64,000 nucleotides of DNA from Kiritimatiellia bacterium (GTDB taxonomy: Bacteria; Verrucomicrobiota; Kiritimatiellia; CAIVKH01). The translations under genes and the position numbers were made by a program. The stretch spans positions 47,246-111,245 of the forward strand of contig JAMLJG010000006.1 of the NCBI GenBank assembly GCA_023953695.1, given 5' to 3'. Shown here in pieces: positions 52,305 to 62,150 of this stretch (positions within the stretch are counted from its first letter, which is position 1; each line of letters begins with the position of its first letter). The notes beneath the pieces are model-generated. The model had not been told where the DNA came from, made no database searches, and was given only the letters and a program-made list of their open reading frames with translations.

Positions 52305-54581
52305 ATGAAGTCCACACTGCCGGATGGTGCCGTCAAAGCGATTGTCTATGGAATGCATGGAGCGCCATTCGACGTCTTGGGCTTGCACAAACTCGAGGGC
52401 CAGCAGGTCCTTCGCACCTTTCAGCCGTTCGCCGCGACGGTCGAGATGATTCACAGCGGGCACCTGCACCGATTGGAGCGGACGCATAAAGACGGGCTCT
52501 TCGAACTCGTCGTTGGGGCGGACATTCAGAAGGGTTCCTATCGCCTGCGCATGACAGGGCTCGATGGGCATGTGTGGGAGCTGCATGATCCCTATTGTTT
52601 CCCGCTGCAGATTTCGGACTTCGATCGCTACCTCTTTGGAGAGGGCACTCACTATCGCACCTACGAGAAGATGGGCGCTCACCCGATGACGGTGGAAGGG
52701 GTGGCGGGCGTGCACTTTGCCGTGTGGGCGCCGAATGCGATTCGCGTGAGCGTGATCGGCAACTTCAACCGGTGGGATGGTCGTCATCATCCGATGCAGA
52801 ATCGCGGGGGCTCCGGGCTCTGGGAGTTGTTCATTCCCGAAATGCGGCCGGGCGATCTCTACAAGTTCGAGGTGAAGGGACACAACGACTTTCTCGCGCA
52901 GAAAGCGGACCCCTATGCGTTTTGCTCGGAGCTGCGTCCGCGCACCGCGTCGGTGGTTTGGGACTACACGGCGTATCAGTGGAATGACCAGAGTTGGATG
53001 GAGACGCGCAAGAAGACGGATTGGATGAAGAAACCGGTGAGCATTTATGAGGTGCATCTCGGCTCGTGGCGCCGCGTGCCGGGCGAGGGGAATCGTTGGC
53101 TGACCTATCGCGAGTTGGCGGACACCCTGTTGACGCACGTGAAGAATCTCGGTTTCACGCACATTGAGATTTTGCCGCTGTCGGAGCACCCCTTTGACGG
53201 GTCGTGGGGCTATCAGACGATCGGCTACTATTCGATCACCTCGCGCTATGGCACGCCGGACGATTTCAAGTATTTCGTTGATCGCTGCCACCAGGAAGGG
53301 ATCGGTGTCATTCTCGATTGGGTGCCGGCGCACTTTCCGAAGGATGGCCACGGGCTGGCCTATTTCGACGGGTCCCATTTGTATGAGCATGCGGATCCGC
53401 GCAAGGGTGAGCACCGCGACTGGGGCACGCTGATTTTCAACTACGGGCGCAACGAGGTGCGCTCGTTCCTGCTTTCGAATGCGATTTTCCTGATGGAGGT
53501 CTATCACATTGACGGGTTGCGCGTGGACGCCGTGGCGAGCATGTTGTATCTCGACTACTCGCGCAATCCGGGCGAGTGGATTCCGAATCAATACGGCGGC
53601 CGCGAGAATCTGGAGGCGGTGGAGTTTCTCAAGAAGTTCAACGAGCTGATGTACGGCAATTATCCCGGAACGCTGACCTTTGCGGAGGAGTCCACGGCAT
53701 GGCCCAAGGTTTCGCGCCCTGTGTATGACGGGGGCTTGGGCTTCGGTCTCAAGTGGAACATGGGGTGGATGCACGACACGCTTCAGTATATTGAGCACGA
53801 TCCGATACACCGGCGCTATCACCACAACAGCCTGACCTTCTCGATGATCTATGCCTTCAACGAGAATTTCATCCTGCCGTTTTCGCACGATGAGGTGGTG
53901 CACGGAAAGGGCGCGATGCTGAACAAGATGCCGGGCGATCTCTGGCAGAAGTTCGCCAACCTGCGCCTCTTGCTTTCCTATATGTATGCGCATCCCGGCA
54001 AGAAGCTGCTCTTTATGGGGGTCGAACTCGGGCAGTGGAACGAGTGGAATTTTGCCGAGAGCATGGACTGGCACCTGCTGCAGTATGACTCGCACAAGAA
54101 ATTGCAGGACTTCATGGGCGCGCTCAACCGCGCCTATTCTTCCCATCTTCCGCTTCACGAGATTGATTTCAGTTGGGAGGGGTTTGAGTGGATTGATCTG
54201 CACGATCACGACAACAGCATTCTCTCCTTCATGCGGAAAGATTCGAAAGGCGAGTCGGTTCTCTGTGTCTTCAACTTCACTCCGGTCGTGCGCAATGGCT
54301 ATCGCCTCGGCGTTCCGGCGGCGGGCGAATATGAAGTGATTCTGAACAGCGATGGCGTCGAGTTTGGCGGCGGCGATGCGGGCCGCATCGAGAAGGTCGC
54401 GAGCGAGCGCAAGAATTGGCACAACCGGGACGACTCGGTGGCCTTCACGTTGCCCCCGCTGAGCGCTGTGTTCCTGCGCCGTCGCGCTGCTGCGCCGAAG
54501 GTGAAGGTGGAAACAGCCACGGCGGCAGTGGCCGCCATCCCGCCGACAGCCCCGACGACGCCTGCGGAGGCCGCCGACTGA
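52305..54581 (+). CDS. glgB: 1,4-alpha-glucan branching enzyme (GH13)
   Basis: The 758-residue GH13 enzyme forms alpha-1,6 branches in glycogen. It has an N1 module (about 1-95), CBM48 ([20 protein letters not shown]), the catalytic barrel with VHLGSWRR, the nucleophile Asp in [16 protein letters not shown], the acid Glu in FAEESTAWP and [10 protein letters not shown], and a C-terminal beta domain. The last 40 residues are Ala/Pro-rich. GGGGAG at 52294-52299 supports the ATG at 52305. It opens the glucan cluster. Confidence 0.95.
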   Translation: MKSTLPDGAVKAIVYGMHGAPFDVLGLHKLEGQQVLRTFQPFAATVEMIHSGHLHRLERTHKDGLFELVVGADIQKGSYRLRMTGLDGHVWELHDPYCFPLQISDFDRYLFGEGTHYRTYEKMGAHPMTVEGVAGVHFAVWAPNAIRVSVIGNFNRWDGRHHPMQNRGGSGLWELFIPEMRPGDLYKFEVKGHNDFLAQKADPYAFCSELRPRTASVVWDYTAYQWNDQSWMETRKKTDWMKKPVSIYEVHLGSWRRVPGEGNRWLTYRELADTLLTHVKNLGFTHIEILPLSEHPFDGSWGYQTIGYYSITSRYGTPDDFKYFVDRCHQEGIGVILDWVPAHFPKDGHGLAYFDGSHLYEHADPRKGEHRDWGTLIFNYGRNEVRSFLLSNAIFLMEVYHIDGLRVDAVASMLYLDYSRNPGEWIPNQYGGRENLEAVEFLKKFNELMYGNYPGTLTFAEESTAWPKVSRPVYDGGLGFGLKWNMGWMHDTLQYIEHDPIHRRYHHNSLTFSMIYAFNENFILPFSHDEVVHGKGAMLNKMPGDLWQKFANLRLLLSYMYAHPGKKLLFMGVELGQWNEWNFAESMDWHLLQYDSHKKLQDFMGALNRAYSSHLPLHEIDFSWEGFEWIDLHDHDNSILSFMRKDSKGESVLCVFNFTPVVRNGYRLGVPAAGEYEVILNSDGVEFGGGDAGRIEKVASERKNWHNRDDSVAFTLPPLSAVFLRRRAAAPKVKVETATAAVAAIPPTAPTTPAEAAD

Positions 54582-54596
54582 GGCGGGGGAAAGAGG

Positions 54597-55310
54597 ATGG
54601 TTTCGATGGTCATGCCGCCGCGATTCCCTCCACCGCTCGTCCATGAACTGCGGGCGCGCTCCTTTGCGCGCCTGTATAAAATGACCGGCAGCCCCGGCAA
54701 TCGCGGGTTTGGCCGCGTGCTGCGCTCGCGCATTCAGCACATTGCCAAGCGAGAACACTACGCGGTAGAACGGGCGATCACGATTTCCTACCTCGGCTCC
54801 TATCTCGCGGATCACATTGTTTTTGCGGAGAAGGAGGCCTTGCGCCTGATCGAGGGGCGCGAAATGACGGAGCGCGAGGGGCGCGAGATCTGGGAGCGGA
54901 ACTATCCGAACATTATCGCGCGCTTGCTGGCGGAACTTCCCGATGGCGAGCGCGTGGGCGAAGAGTTGGCTCTCCTCGATCGCTACACGAAATTGCCCTC
55001 CAATCTATACGCCTTTCGGAGTCGGCACTGGCATGCGCTCTCGCGCATCATGCGGAATGCACTCGATGAAGCAGTCGGAGCGGTTTCGGAGATTCCTGCG
55101 GTCACCCGCGTTCACGAGGTGCTGACGAGTGGGCGGCCATCGGATCGAAAGGCCCGGAATATCTGCCTCGCCGCTTCGCTGCTGGCCGACGTCGAGAGCC
55201 GGACTGCTCAGGTGCCGTGGACGGAGGCCTATCAAAAAGTAATGACAGAGCTGTATCCTTTGTTGCAGCGGTACCCCGAAGTGCTGGAAGCTATTGTCCA
55301 CATGGAGTAG
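54597..55310 (+). CDS. Helical protein of unknown function between glgB and glgA
   Basis: The 237-residue soluble protein is nearly all alpha-helical and charged (FGRVLRSRIQHIAKREHYAV, MTEREGREIWERNYPNIIAR, LYPLLQRYPEVLEAIVHME). No signal peptide, TM segment or known motif is seen. It lies 15 nt after glgB and 24 nt before glgA on one strand, so a role in glycogen metabolism or its regulation is likely but only by context. ATG 54606 is an alternative start. Confidence 0.7.
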   Translation: MVSMVMPPRFPPPLVHELRARSFARLYKMTGSPGNRGFGRVLRSRIQHIAKREHYAVERAITISYLGSYLADHIVFAEKEALRLIEGREMTEREGREIWERNYPNIIARLLAELPDGERVGEELALLDRYTKLPSNLYAFRSRHWHALSRIMRNALDEAVGAVSEIPAVTRVHEVLTSGRPSDRKARNICLAASLLADVESRTAQVPWTEAYQKVMTELYPLLQRYPEVLEAIVHME

Positions 55311-55334
55311 GTCGCCGATTTTTCAAGGAGTGTT

Positions 55335-56804
55335 ATGTACATCGTTCAAATCGCATCCGAGTTTGCGGGCGTCGCCAAAGTGGGAGGCTTGGCGGATGTC
55401 GTGCAGGGACTGAGCCGAGAGCTCTCCATTCGTGGACATCACGTCGAGGTGATCCTGCCCAAATACGATGTGATGAAGAAGGATCGCGTGTGGGGCATGA
55501 CCAAGTGCTACAGCGATCTGTGGGTTCCTTATCACCACTTCTGGGTGCACTGCGATGTGTATTTCGGCTTTGTGGACGGCGTGAAGTGCTTTTTCATCGA
55601 GCCGCACTTCTTCAAGAACTTCTTCTCGCGCGGATTGGTCTATGGGCACAAGGACGATCCCGAGCGCTTCGCGTTCTTTAGCAAAGCGGCGCTGGAGTTC
55701 ATGCTGAAAACGGGCAAGCACCCCGACATCATTCACGTGCACGACTGGCAGACGGGGCTCGTGCCCGTGATGCTGAGCGAGACGTATCGCGGATTCGGGA
55801 TGACGCATCCGCGCGTGTGCTACACCATCCACAACATTCATCACCAGGGCGTCACCGGCGAGTTTGTGCTCCGCCAGATTGGGATGAACCCCGCGCACTT
55901 CATGACCATGGAGCGGCTGCTCGATCCGAAATATCCCAACGCCGTGAACATCATGAAGGGTGGCATTGTGTTTTCCAATTTTGTCACGACGGTTTCACCC
56001 ACCTACATGAACGAGATCACGCATACCGATCTGGGGCATGGATTGCAGGGCGTGCTCCAATACTATCGGGGGAAATGTGGTGGCGTGCTGAACGGGCTGG
56101 ACTATGGCGAGTGGAATCCCGAAGTGGATCGCTTCATTCCGCACAAGTATTCGCTGGGCGACATTGAGGGCAAATATCGCAACAAGGAAGCGCTGCGCAA
56201 CCGCTTCTGGCTGCGGCAGGAGTACAAACCCATTGTTGCTGTCGTTAGTCGTCTCGACCAACAAAAGGGCGTCAGCCTAATTCGACACGGGATATTCTAT
56301 GCGCTGGCGAACGGGTGCCAATTCGTCCTCCTTGGCACCAGTCCGGAGGCGGGCATCAACAATGATTTTTGGAGTCTCAAGCGGCAACTCAACGACAACC
56401 CCGACTGCCATCTCGAGTTGAGTTTCGACGACTACCTCGCGCACTTGATTTTTGCCGGCGCCGATATGGTGCTTGTGCCCAGCGCGTTCGAGCCCTGCGG
56501 GTTGACGCAACTGATTGGGTTGAAATATGGCACCGTGCCGATCGTGCGCAACACCGGCGGCTTGGCCGACACGGTCTTCGACGCCAACTATGCGCATCGA
56601 CCCTACCACGATCGAAACGGCTATGTCTTCAACGACTTTAACAATGAAGGGCTTGAATCCGCTCTCCGCCGAGCCATTGGCATGTGGTTCCACTATCCGA
56701 ACTATTGGCGCGAGCTCATGCTGAATGGTATGCGACAGGATCACTCTTGGAACCACCCGGCGCAGGACTACGTCAATATCTACGAGCACATTCGGGAAAA
56801 ATAG
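55335..56804 (+). CDS. glgA: Glycogen synthase (GT5)
   Basis: The 489-residue GT-B enzyme adds glucose from ADP- or UDP-glucose to alpha-1,4-glucan. Seen: the N-terminal substrate loop AKVGGLADVVQGLSREL (Lys-x-Gly-Gly-Leu), HVHDWQTGLVPV, and the C-terminal VLVPSAFEPCGLTQLIGLKY with the catalytic Glu, then GTVPIVRNTGGLADTV. AAGGAG precedes the ATG. Length matches the family. No glgC is in the window, so the nucleotide sugar is made elsewhere. Confidence 0.95.
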   Translation: MYIVQIASEFAGVAKVGGLADVVQGLSRELSIRGHHVEVILPKYDVMKKDRVWGMTKCYSDLWVPYHHFWVHCDVYFGFVDGVKCFFIEPHFFKNFFSRGLVYGHKDDPERFAFFSKAALEFMLKTGKHPDIIHVHDWQTGLVPVMLSETYRGFGMTHPRVCYTIHNIHHQGVTGEFVLRQIGMNPAHFMTMERLLDPKYPNAVNIMKGGIVFSNFVTTVSPTYMNEITHTDLGHGLQGVLQYYRGKCGGVLNGLDYGEWNPEVDRFIPHKYSLGDIEGKYRNKEALRNRFWLRQEYKPIVAVVSRLDQQKGVSLIRHGIFYALANGCQFVLLGTSPEAGINNDFWSLKRQLNDNPDCHLELSFDDYLAHLIFAGADMVLVPSAFEPCGLTQLIGLKYGTVPIVRNTGGLADTVFDANYAHRPYHDRNGYVFNDFNNEGLESALRRAIGMWFHYPNYWRELMLNGMRQDHSWNHPAQDYVNIYEHIREK

Positions 56805-56969
56805 GACGTGCGCGCGCGGCGAGCAAAATCGCGCTTCCATCGGGAATGGCGTTCGGCGGTTTGCCAGTCGGGTTGCAGAGCTGCAGTCCCGTTTCCTCCT
56901 TGCCGGAGCGCGCGCAGAACGTCATGCTGAACGCTCGTTTTTAACATCGCAAATCTCACTGGAGGATCT

Positions 56970-58424
56970 ATGTCGCAACCGGTTGAAACCCTGAACGGAC
57001 TCCCCCCCATCTGCGGGCAGGAAAAGCAAGCGCTCAAGCACGCGGGCATCGCCAAAGACGCCTATCGCACGGCGGGTGGCGTGGATTTCAGCCGCATCAA
57101 GAGCGCTGCCGCCATTGCGCTGCACATGCAGCAGCCGCTGATTCCTGCGGGCGGGCCCGAGCTCTCTACGGCCGCGCTGATCAGCAACCTGAAATACATG
57201 ATGGACAACCAGCACGTTGGGGATAACCACAATGCGCCGGTCTTTCAGTGGTGCTACAAGCGAATTGGCGAGTTTGTTCCACAACTGGTCGGCGAGGGGA
57301 AGGAGCCGCGCGCCATGCTCGAATACACCGGCTGTCTCCTGCACGGCCTCGTGGATATGGGGGCGCACGATGTGATTGATGCGTTGCGCCGCATCACGGT
57401 TGACCCCGCGTACAATCGCTGTGTGGAGTGGCTGGGTTGCCCGTGGAGCCATGCCGTGGCGCCGTCCACGCCGCCGCAGGACTACAAACTGCACGTGCTC
57501 GCGTGGCAGCAACATTTCGCCGAGTTGTTTGGCTGGGAGTCGCTGGAACGCGTGAAAGGATTCTCGCCCTCCGAAATGGCGCTGCCGAATCAGCCCGATG
57601 TGGCGTATGAGTTCGTCAAAACCCTCCGCGACTGCGGGTTCACGTGGGTGATTGTGCAAGAGCACACGGTTGAGCAACTCGATGGGCGTGGGATCGAACA
57701 GCGCCATTTGCCGCATCGCCTGGTCGTGCGCAATTCGAAAGGCGAGGAAGCCTCCATCATCGCGATCATCAAGACGCAGGGCAGCGACACCAAGCTCGTC
57801 GCCCAGATGCAGCCGTGGTATGAGGCGAAGAGCCTCAATCGTTGGGAATTGGCGGGGAAATCCGTTCCGCCGCTCGTCACGCAAATTGCCGATGGCGAGA
57901 ATGGCGGCGTGATGATGAACGAGTTTCCACAGAAGTTCATGGAAGTGGTGCGCGAATCCTCGCATTCGGAGACGCCGCTGCTCAATGGGTCGGAATATCT
58001 GGAGCACCTCTTTGCGCTCGGCATCAAGGAGCGCGATCTGCCGACCTGTCAGCCTCTTTTTCAGCACCGCATCTGGAACAAGATTCAGCCTGGCGCCGGG
58101 CCGGAGAAATTGGCCAAGTCGATTGAAGAGTGCAAAAAGGAGGATCACCGCTTCCACATGGAGGGCGGCAGTTGGACGAGCAGCATCTCGTGGGTTCAGG
58201 GCTACGACAACGTCATCGGGCCGATGGAGCAAGCCAGCGCGCTCTTCAACGAGAAGGTGCTGAAGAGGAAGGTGCCGACGACCGATCCGCGCTTTCGCAA
58301 TGCGCTATTCTATCTGCTGACCAGCCAGACCAGTTGCTATCGCTATTGGGGGCAGGGGGTGTGGACGGACTATGCGCGCGAGATTTGTCGGCGCGTGACG
58401 GAAATCGTAAAACACGACTTCTGA
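56970..58424 (+). CDS. GH57-family glycoside hydrolase
   Basis: The 484-residue protein belongs to the GH57 clan of alpha-glucan-active enzymes: WLGCPWSHAVAPSTPPQDYK near residue 155, the likely nucleophile region GFSPSEMALPNQPDVAYEFV (Glu near 198), VIVQEHTVEQLDG and IADGENGGVMMNE near 310. This points to an amylase- or glucanotransferase-type activity, but the usual HQP start is not at the N-terminus (the first 90 residues differ), so the specificity is uncertain. TGGAGG precedes ATG. It starts 165 nt after glgA. Confidence 0.78.
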   Translation: MSQPVETLNGLPPICGQEKQALKHAGIAKDAYRTAGGVDFSRIKSAAAIALHMQQPLIPAGGPELSTAALISNLKYMMDNQHVGDNHNAPVFQWCYKRIGEFVPQLVGEGKEPRAMLEYTGCLLHGLVDMGAHDVIDALRRITVDPAYNRCVEWLGCPWSHAVAPSTPPQDYKLHVLAWQQHFAELFGWESLERVKGFSPSEMALPNQPDVAYEFVKTLRDCGFTWVIVQEHTVEQLDGRGIEQRHLPHRLVVRNSKGEEASIIAIIKTQGSDTKLVAQMQPWYEAKSLNRWELAGKSVPPLVTQIADGENGGVMMNEFPQKFMEVVRESSHSETPLLNGSEYLEHLFALGIKERDLPTCQPLFQHRIWNKIQPGAGPEKLAKSIEECKKEDHRFHMEGGSWTSSISWVQGYDNVIGPMEQASALFNEKVLKRKVPTTDPRFRNALFYLLTSQTSCYRYWGQGVWTDYAREICRRVTEIVKHDF

Positions 58425-58431
58425 GGTCGCC

Positions 58432-59625
58432 ATGCCCAGCACCATTCATCATGCGCTAGTCTTGAATCTCCACCAACCGTGGGGGAACTTGGATGCGATG
58501 CTGAACGATCCTGTTGAACAGGAACGTTGGCACGCGAAGGAATGTCTATTTGCATATGATCGGATTCCCCGCGCTGTTTGGGGCTGGGAAGACGTCGCGC
58601 GCGTGCACCTCTCCGCATCTGGATCGCTCCTTGAGGCGCTGGCGAATCCGGATTTTCAGTCGCGTGTTTATGGCATCGTCAAATGCGGCGACGTGTTGTG
58701 GAACTGGCGCAACCCCGCGCTCGACGTCATCGGCACCGGCTACTATCACCCCGTGATGCCGCTGATCCCTGCCGCCGACCGCAAGGAGCAAATTCAGCGT
58801 TGGCTCGGCGTCGCCCGACACCTGTTTGATCGCGGAACCTTTCACGGATTCTGGCCGCCGGAATGCGGATTCAGTATGGAGATGATTCCGCTTCTTCAAG
58901 AGGCGGGCTATCGCTATGTGATTGTGGATAGCGAGCACATTGTGCCCATGACGCCGATGCGTTGGGAGGAGCTGCGCTATCGTCCGCACATCGCGAAGTT
59001 TGGCGATGCGGAAATTGTGGTCATTCCTCGTGATCGCGACCTGTCCATTGCGCAAGAAGGCGGAATGGAAGTGGGGTGGTTCCTGCACGAATTGAACGAG
59101 CGCTGCAAGTGGTGCGATTTTGAACCCCTTGTCTGCACGGTCACCGATGGCGAGAACGGCGGGTGGTTCCGCAATGTGCGCTGGGAATCGAACTTCTGGG
59201 GCGCGTTCTACCATCCGTATCTGCATCAGGTTCGACACGGTGAAACGAATGTGCGACCCACGTTTATTCACGACTATCTCGACAAGCACGGCGCGCATGG
59301 ACAGGTCATTGTCCGAACCGGCGCGTGGAACACCGGTTTTCATCACGGCATCGGCTTTGTCCAGTGGACCGGATCGCAACTCCAGCGCGATGCCTGGGCG
59401 CGCCTGAGCGAGGTGAGTAAAGCGGTGCATGATGCGCGCTGGCGCGCGGGCGAACGCGGCGCAAATCCCGAAACCTGGAGAGCGCTTGATGAGGCCCTCT
59501 GGCGTTTGCTGCGCGCGGAAACAAGCTGCCACTTTTTCTGGGGCGAAGCGTGGGTCAATCGCGCACACGCAGGCTTGGATGATGCCCTCTCGTGGTTGGC
59601 GAAGGCGGAGGCTGCCTCGCAATGA
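58432..59625 (+). CDS. Second GH57-family glycoside hydrolase
   Basis: The 397-residue protein starts with the GH57 block ALVLNLHQPWGN, then has TFHGFWPPECGFSMEMIPLL (catalytic Glu region) and VTDGENGGWFRNVRWES with HGIGFVQW near the end. It is close in type to short GH57 amylase-like proteins. No signal peptide, so it acts in the cytoplasm on storage glucan. It is 7 nt after the previous GH57 gene and overlaps the glycosyltransferase by ATGA. Confidence 0.85.
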   Translation: MPSTIHHALVLNLHQPWGNLDAMLNDPVEQERWHAKECLFAYDRIPRAVWGWEDVARVHLSASGSLLEALANPDFQSRVYGIVKCGDVLWNWRNPALDVIGTGYYHPVMPLIPAADRKEQIQRWLGVARHLFDRGTFHGFWPPECGFSMEMIPLLQEAGYRYVIVDSEHIVPMTPMRWEELRYRPHIAKFGDAEIVVIPRDRDLSIAQEGGMEVGWFLHELNERCKWCDFEPLVCTVTDGENGGWFRNVRWESNFWGAFYHPYLHQVRHGETNVRPTFIHDYLDKHGAHGQVIVRTGAWNTGFHHGIGFVQWTGSQLQRDAWARLSEVSKAVHDARWRAGERGANPETWRALDEALWRLLRAETSCHFFWGEAWVNRAHAGLDDALSWLAKAEAASQ

Positions 59626-60815
59626 AGAAGACCTCCTCGCCCTCGCGGCGGGAGAGCGCTGCTTCTACACGTGTGGAGGAAGCCGCCCCCGCGCGACCCC
59701 GCATCGCTCTATTCGCATTCGAATTGTTCGGCGAGCCGCGTTCCCCTCTCGCCTTTGCCACCCTGTTGGCTGCGGCCTTGGAGCGAAGTGGACTCGTCGT
59801 TCATCTCTTTAGCAACAAGCCTGCCTCCTATCCCCGCACCCACGTTATCGCTTCCAGCGAACCCTCCTCTGCGCCTGTTGCTCAGGCGCGCGCCCTGTGC
59901 GCCGCCGCAGCCGAGCATGTGGGCCATGTCGCGCAGCAAGATGGCCCATTCGTCGCGTGTCATGCGTTCCAGTGGAGCAGCGTCCCCGCCGTTCTGAGCG
60001 CGGCTCGCCACGGTGGCGCTCGGTCGCTCGTCACATTTCTCGACACCGTCTTTTCTCGACATGGCCAGGTGAACGGCGAGCCGGACGTCGCGCAGGTTCG
60101 CCGCCTGGAGCAGGTTGCCGTGGAGCGCTGCGATGAGGTGCTCGCGAGTTCCGAACCGATCCGCCAAGAGCTGGCATGGCTCTACAGTTTGGAGTCGGCT
60201 CGCGTGGTCGCGGCAGAACCCATGGAGCCGTTCCCGACAGGGGATGATATTATTCCGGCTTCGGCGCATCGCCTTGCCTTCTTGGGATCGTGGGATGCAG
60301 CCGGCGGATCCGATTTGTTCTTGGAAACCCTGCGAATCCTTGCTGCCGATAACCCGGCCTGGCGCTTTGCTGTCAGCGGCGACTCCGTGCCACGCGCTCG
60401 ACTGGAAGCCGATTTGCGCCGCCGTGGACAGAGCGAACTGATCGAGCGGATTGAGTCCGGCCCCAACGCGGCGGCCATCCTGGTTCCCGGCACCATCGCC
60501 CTGGTTCCCTCCCGCCAAGCCCTATCGCTCGCCCCTGTTCTCACGGCCTGGCGCTCCGGATGCCCCGCCATTGTGTCGCGGACAGGGCCCTATCACGCGA
60601 TAGACGAAGACGTGAACGGCTTCTGTACGCTGCCCAGCGCCACCGCCATGGCCGAAGTGGCGCGAAAAATAGCCCTCAACCCAGAACTCGTACACGCGAG
60701 AGGCGCTGCCGGTCGGCGCAAATTTGAAAAACAATTTACTTGGTCTTCCGTAGTGCATACGATGAATGGCTTGTACCGCGAATTACCCCGCGCTGAGACA
60801 AACGTGCATGACTGA
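59622..60815 (+). CDS. GT-B glycosyltransferase (GT4-like), probably glucan-related
   Basis: The 397-residue protein has a GT-B fold: N-terminal ARPRIALFAFELFGEPRSPL and the sugar-nucleotide half with RLAFLGSWDAAGGSDLFLET, VLTAWRSGCPAIVSRTGPYH and a late FEKQFTWSSVVHTMNGLY. The E-x7-E motif of GT4 is replaced by ALVPSRQALSLAPVLTAWRS, which lacks the first Glu, so activity is not certain. It is coupled to the GH57 gene by ATGA and overlaps the DUF4912 gene by 8 nt. Confidence 0.72.
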   Translation: MKKTSSPSRRESAASTRVEEAAPARPRIALFAFELFGEPRSPLAFATLLAAALERSGLVVHLFSNKPASYPRTHVIASSEPSSAPVAQARALCAAAAEHVGHVAQQDGPFVACHAFQWSSVPAVLSAARHGGARSLVTFLDTVFSRHGQVNGEPDVAQVRRLEQVAVERCDEVLASSEPIRQELAWLYSLESARVVAAEPMEPFPTGDDIIPASAHRLAFLGSWDAAGGSDLFLETLRILAADNPAWRFAVSGDSVPRARLEADLRRRGQSELIERIESGPNAAAILVPGTIALVPSRQALSLAPVLTAWRSGCPAIVSRTGPYHAIDEDVNGFCTLPSATAMAEVARKIALNPELVHARGAAGRRKFEKQFTWSSVVHTMNGLYRELPRAETNVHD

Positions 60816-62142
60816 TCCCAAGGCAGACCCGGATTTTCGGGATGAAATAGACGAAGCGCTTCTTGGCGAACCCACAGCCGAAGAGCTGCGCTCCGTTGCC
60901 GAAGAAATATCCGCGCTCTATCCGCCTCCGCGACTCGGCACGGAATTGGTCCTGCTCGAGGTCAGTCCCAATCGCGCACACGCCTATTGGAATGTGGAAG
61001 TGGACGACTTCGAGGCGGCCGTTGCCGCGAGCGGGCAGGAATCTCCCGCCATGTTGCTGCGTCTGCACGACGTCACCGGACTCGATTTTGATGGAAGCAA
61101 TGCGCACTCCTACTTCGATGTGCAGGTACAGGGTTTGCAAGGTCATTGGTATGTGGACTTGTGGCACGATGGTCGTTCCTATATCGCGGAAATCGGCCTG
61201 CGTCGCGCCGGCGGTGGGTTTGTCTCCATGTCGCGCTCCAACCGCATTGCAACGCCTTCCGCCAGCGAATCGGCGCTCTATAACACCGAGGCGCTCGACA
61301 TTCTGCACATCGGCGATGCGGTGCAGCGGCTGACCGATCTCATTTCCGATCCGCAACTCTCGTCCGAAAACATGGATGTCGAAACCGGCGCACCCATTGA
61401 ACGGAATCCGCCGCCCGTCGCGCCCGTTCAACGGACCGATCCCACAGCATACCGCGCACCCGACGCCGGAGCACACGAATCGCGCCCCGAAGCGGCGCCC
61501 ATTCAGCCGGCAGCAACACACCCGGCGGAGCCGAAAGTGTTTCCACTGAGCCTACCGCCGAGCACCACGCCGCGCGAACAGGTCGAAGACCTCTTCCACG
61601 CCGTGCATAAAGCCGTGGCCGGGGAACCACCATCGCCCAACACCGCGCCGCCGAAAATCGAACCCGCCTCGGCGCCTGTCAGCGCAGCAGAGGCTAGCGC
61701 GAAGCCCGACGCTGCGCCGTGCGCCACCCCGTCCGATTGGCCCTCTGCAGAAGAACTGGCTCGCCACGTGCCCGACACTTCGGCAACCGCTCCAGTGGAC
61801 GTTGCTCCGGTCGCTCGCGAGACACATACCCCTCCACCAGCGCCAGCAGAGGCCCAGAAGCCCGAACAATCGCCATCCACCTCCGCGTCGAGCCCCCTCC
61901 CGCTCGACAATTACGTATCGCTTTCCAGCTTCGAACACGGCCGCCCGCAAGTGGACCTCGAAGTCAATGTGGAGCTGCATATCTACGGTCGCGCCAAACC
62001 GGGCGCCAGGCTCTCCTTCTATGGACAGCCCGTGAAACTGCAACCCGACGGCACCTTTTCCATCCGCAAACCACTGCCGCAAGGCGCGGTCGTTCTTCCG
62101 CTATTAGCCGTTGAGCCGCCCGCCGAGCCGCCGCGCGAATAG
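60808..62142 (+). CDS. DUF4912 protein with long low-complexity linker
   Basis: The 444-residue protein has a DUF4912 domain at about 40-190 (LYPPPRLGTELVLLEVSPNR, AHAYWNVEVDDFEAAVA, LRLHDVTGLDFDGSNAH, WYVDLWHDGRSYIAEIG), a proline/alanine-rich linker of about 190 residues, then a beta-rich end piece (LDNYVSLSSFEHGRPQVDLE). DUF4912 is often next to GH57 enzymes; its fold resembles carbohydrate-binding beta-sandwiches, so a glucan-binding role is inferred. It overlaps the glycosyltransferase by 8 nt and precedes the GH57 enzyme by 8 nt. Confidence 0.85.
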   Translation: MTDPKADPDFRDEIDEALLGEPTAEELRSVAEEISALYPPPRLGTELVLLEVSPNRAHAYWNVEVDDFEAAVAASGQESPAMLLRLHDVTGLDFDGSNAHSYFDVQVQGLQGHWYVDLWHDGRSYIAEIGLRRAGGGFVSMSRSNRIATPSASESALYNTEALDILHIGDAVQRLTDLISDPQLSSENMDVETGAPIERNPPPVAPVQRTDPTAYRAPDAGAHESRPEAAPIQPAATHPAEPKVFPLSLPPSTTPREQVEDLFHAVHKAVAGEPPSPNTAPPKIEPASAPVSAAEASAKPDAAPCATPSDWPSAEELARHVPDTSATAPVDVAPVARETHTPPPAPAEAQKPEQSPSTSASSPLPLDNYVSLSSFEHGRPQVDLEVNVELHIYGRAKPGARLSFYGQPVKLQPDGTFSIRKPLPQGAVVLPLLAVEPPAEPPRE

Positions 62143-62150
62143 GAAGTCTC

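Noticed and set aside
52188..54815. 875-codon minus-strand frame antisense to glgB
   Set aside because: Shadow of a typical GH13 enzyme; its product has no recognisable motif.
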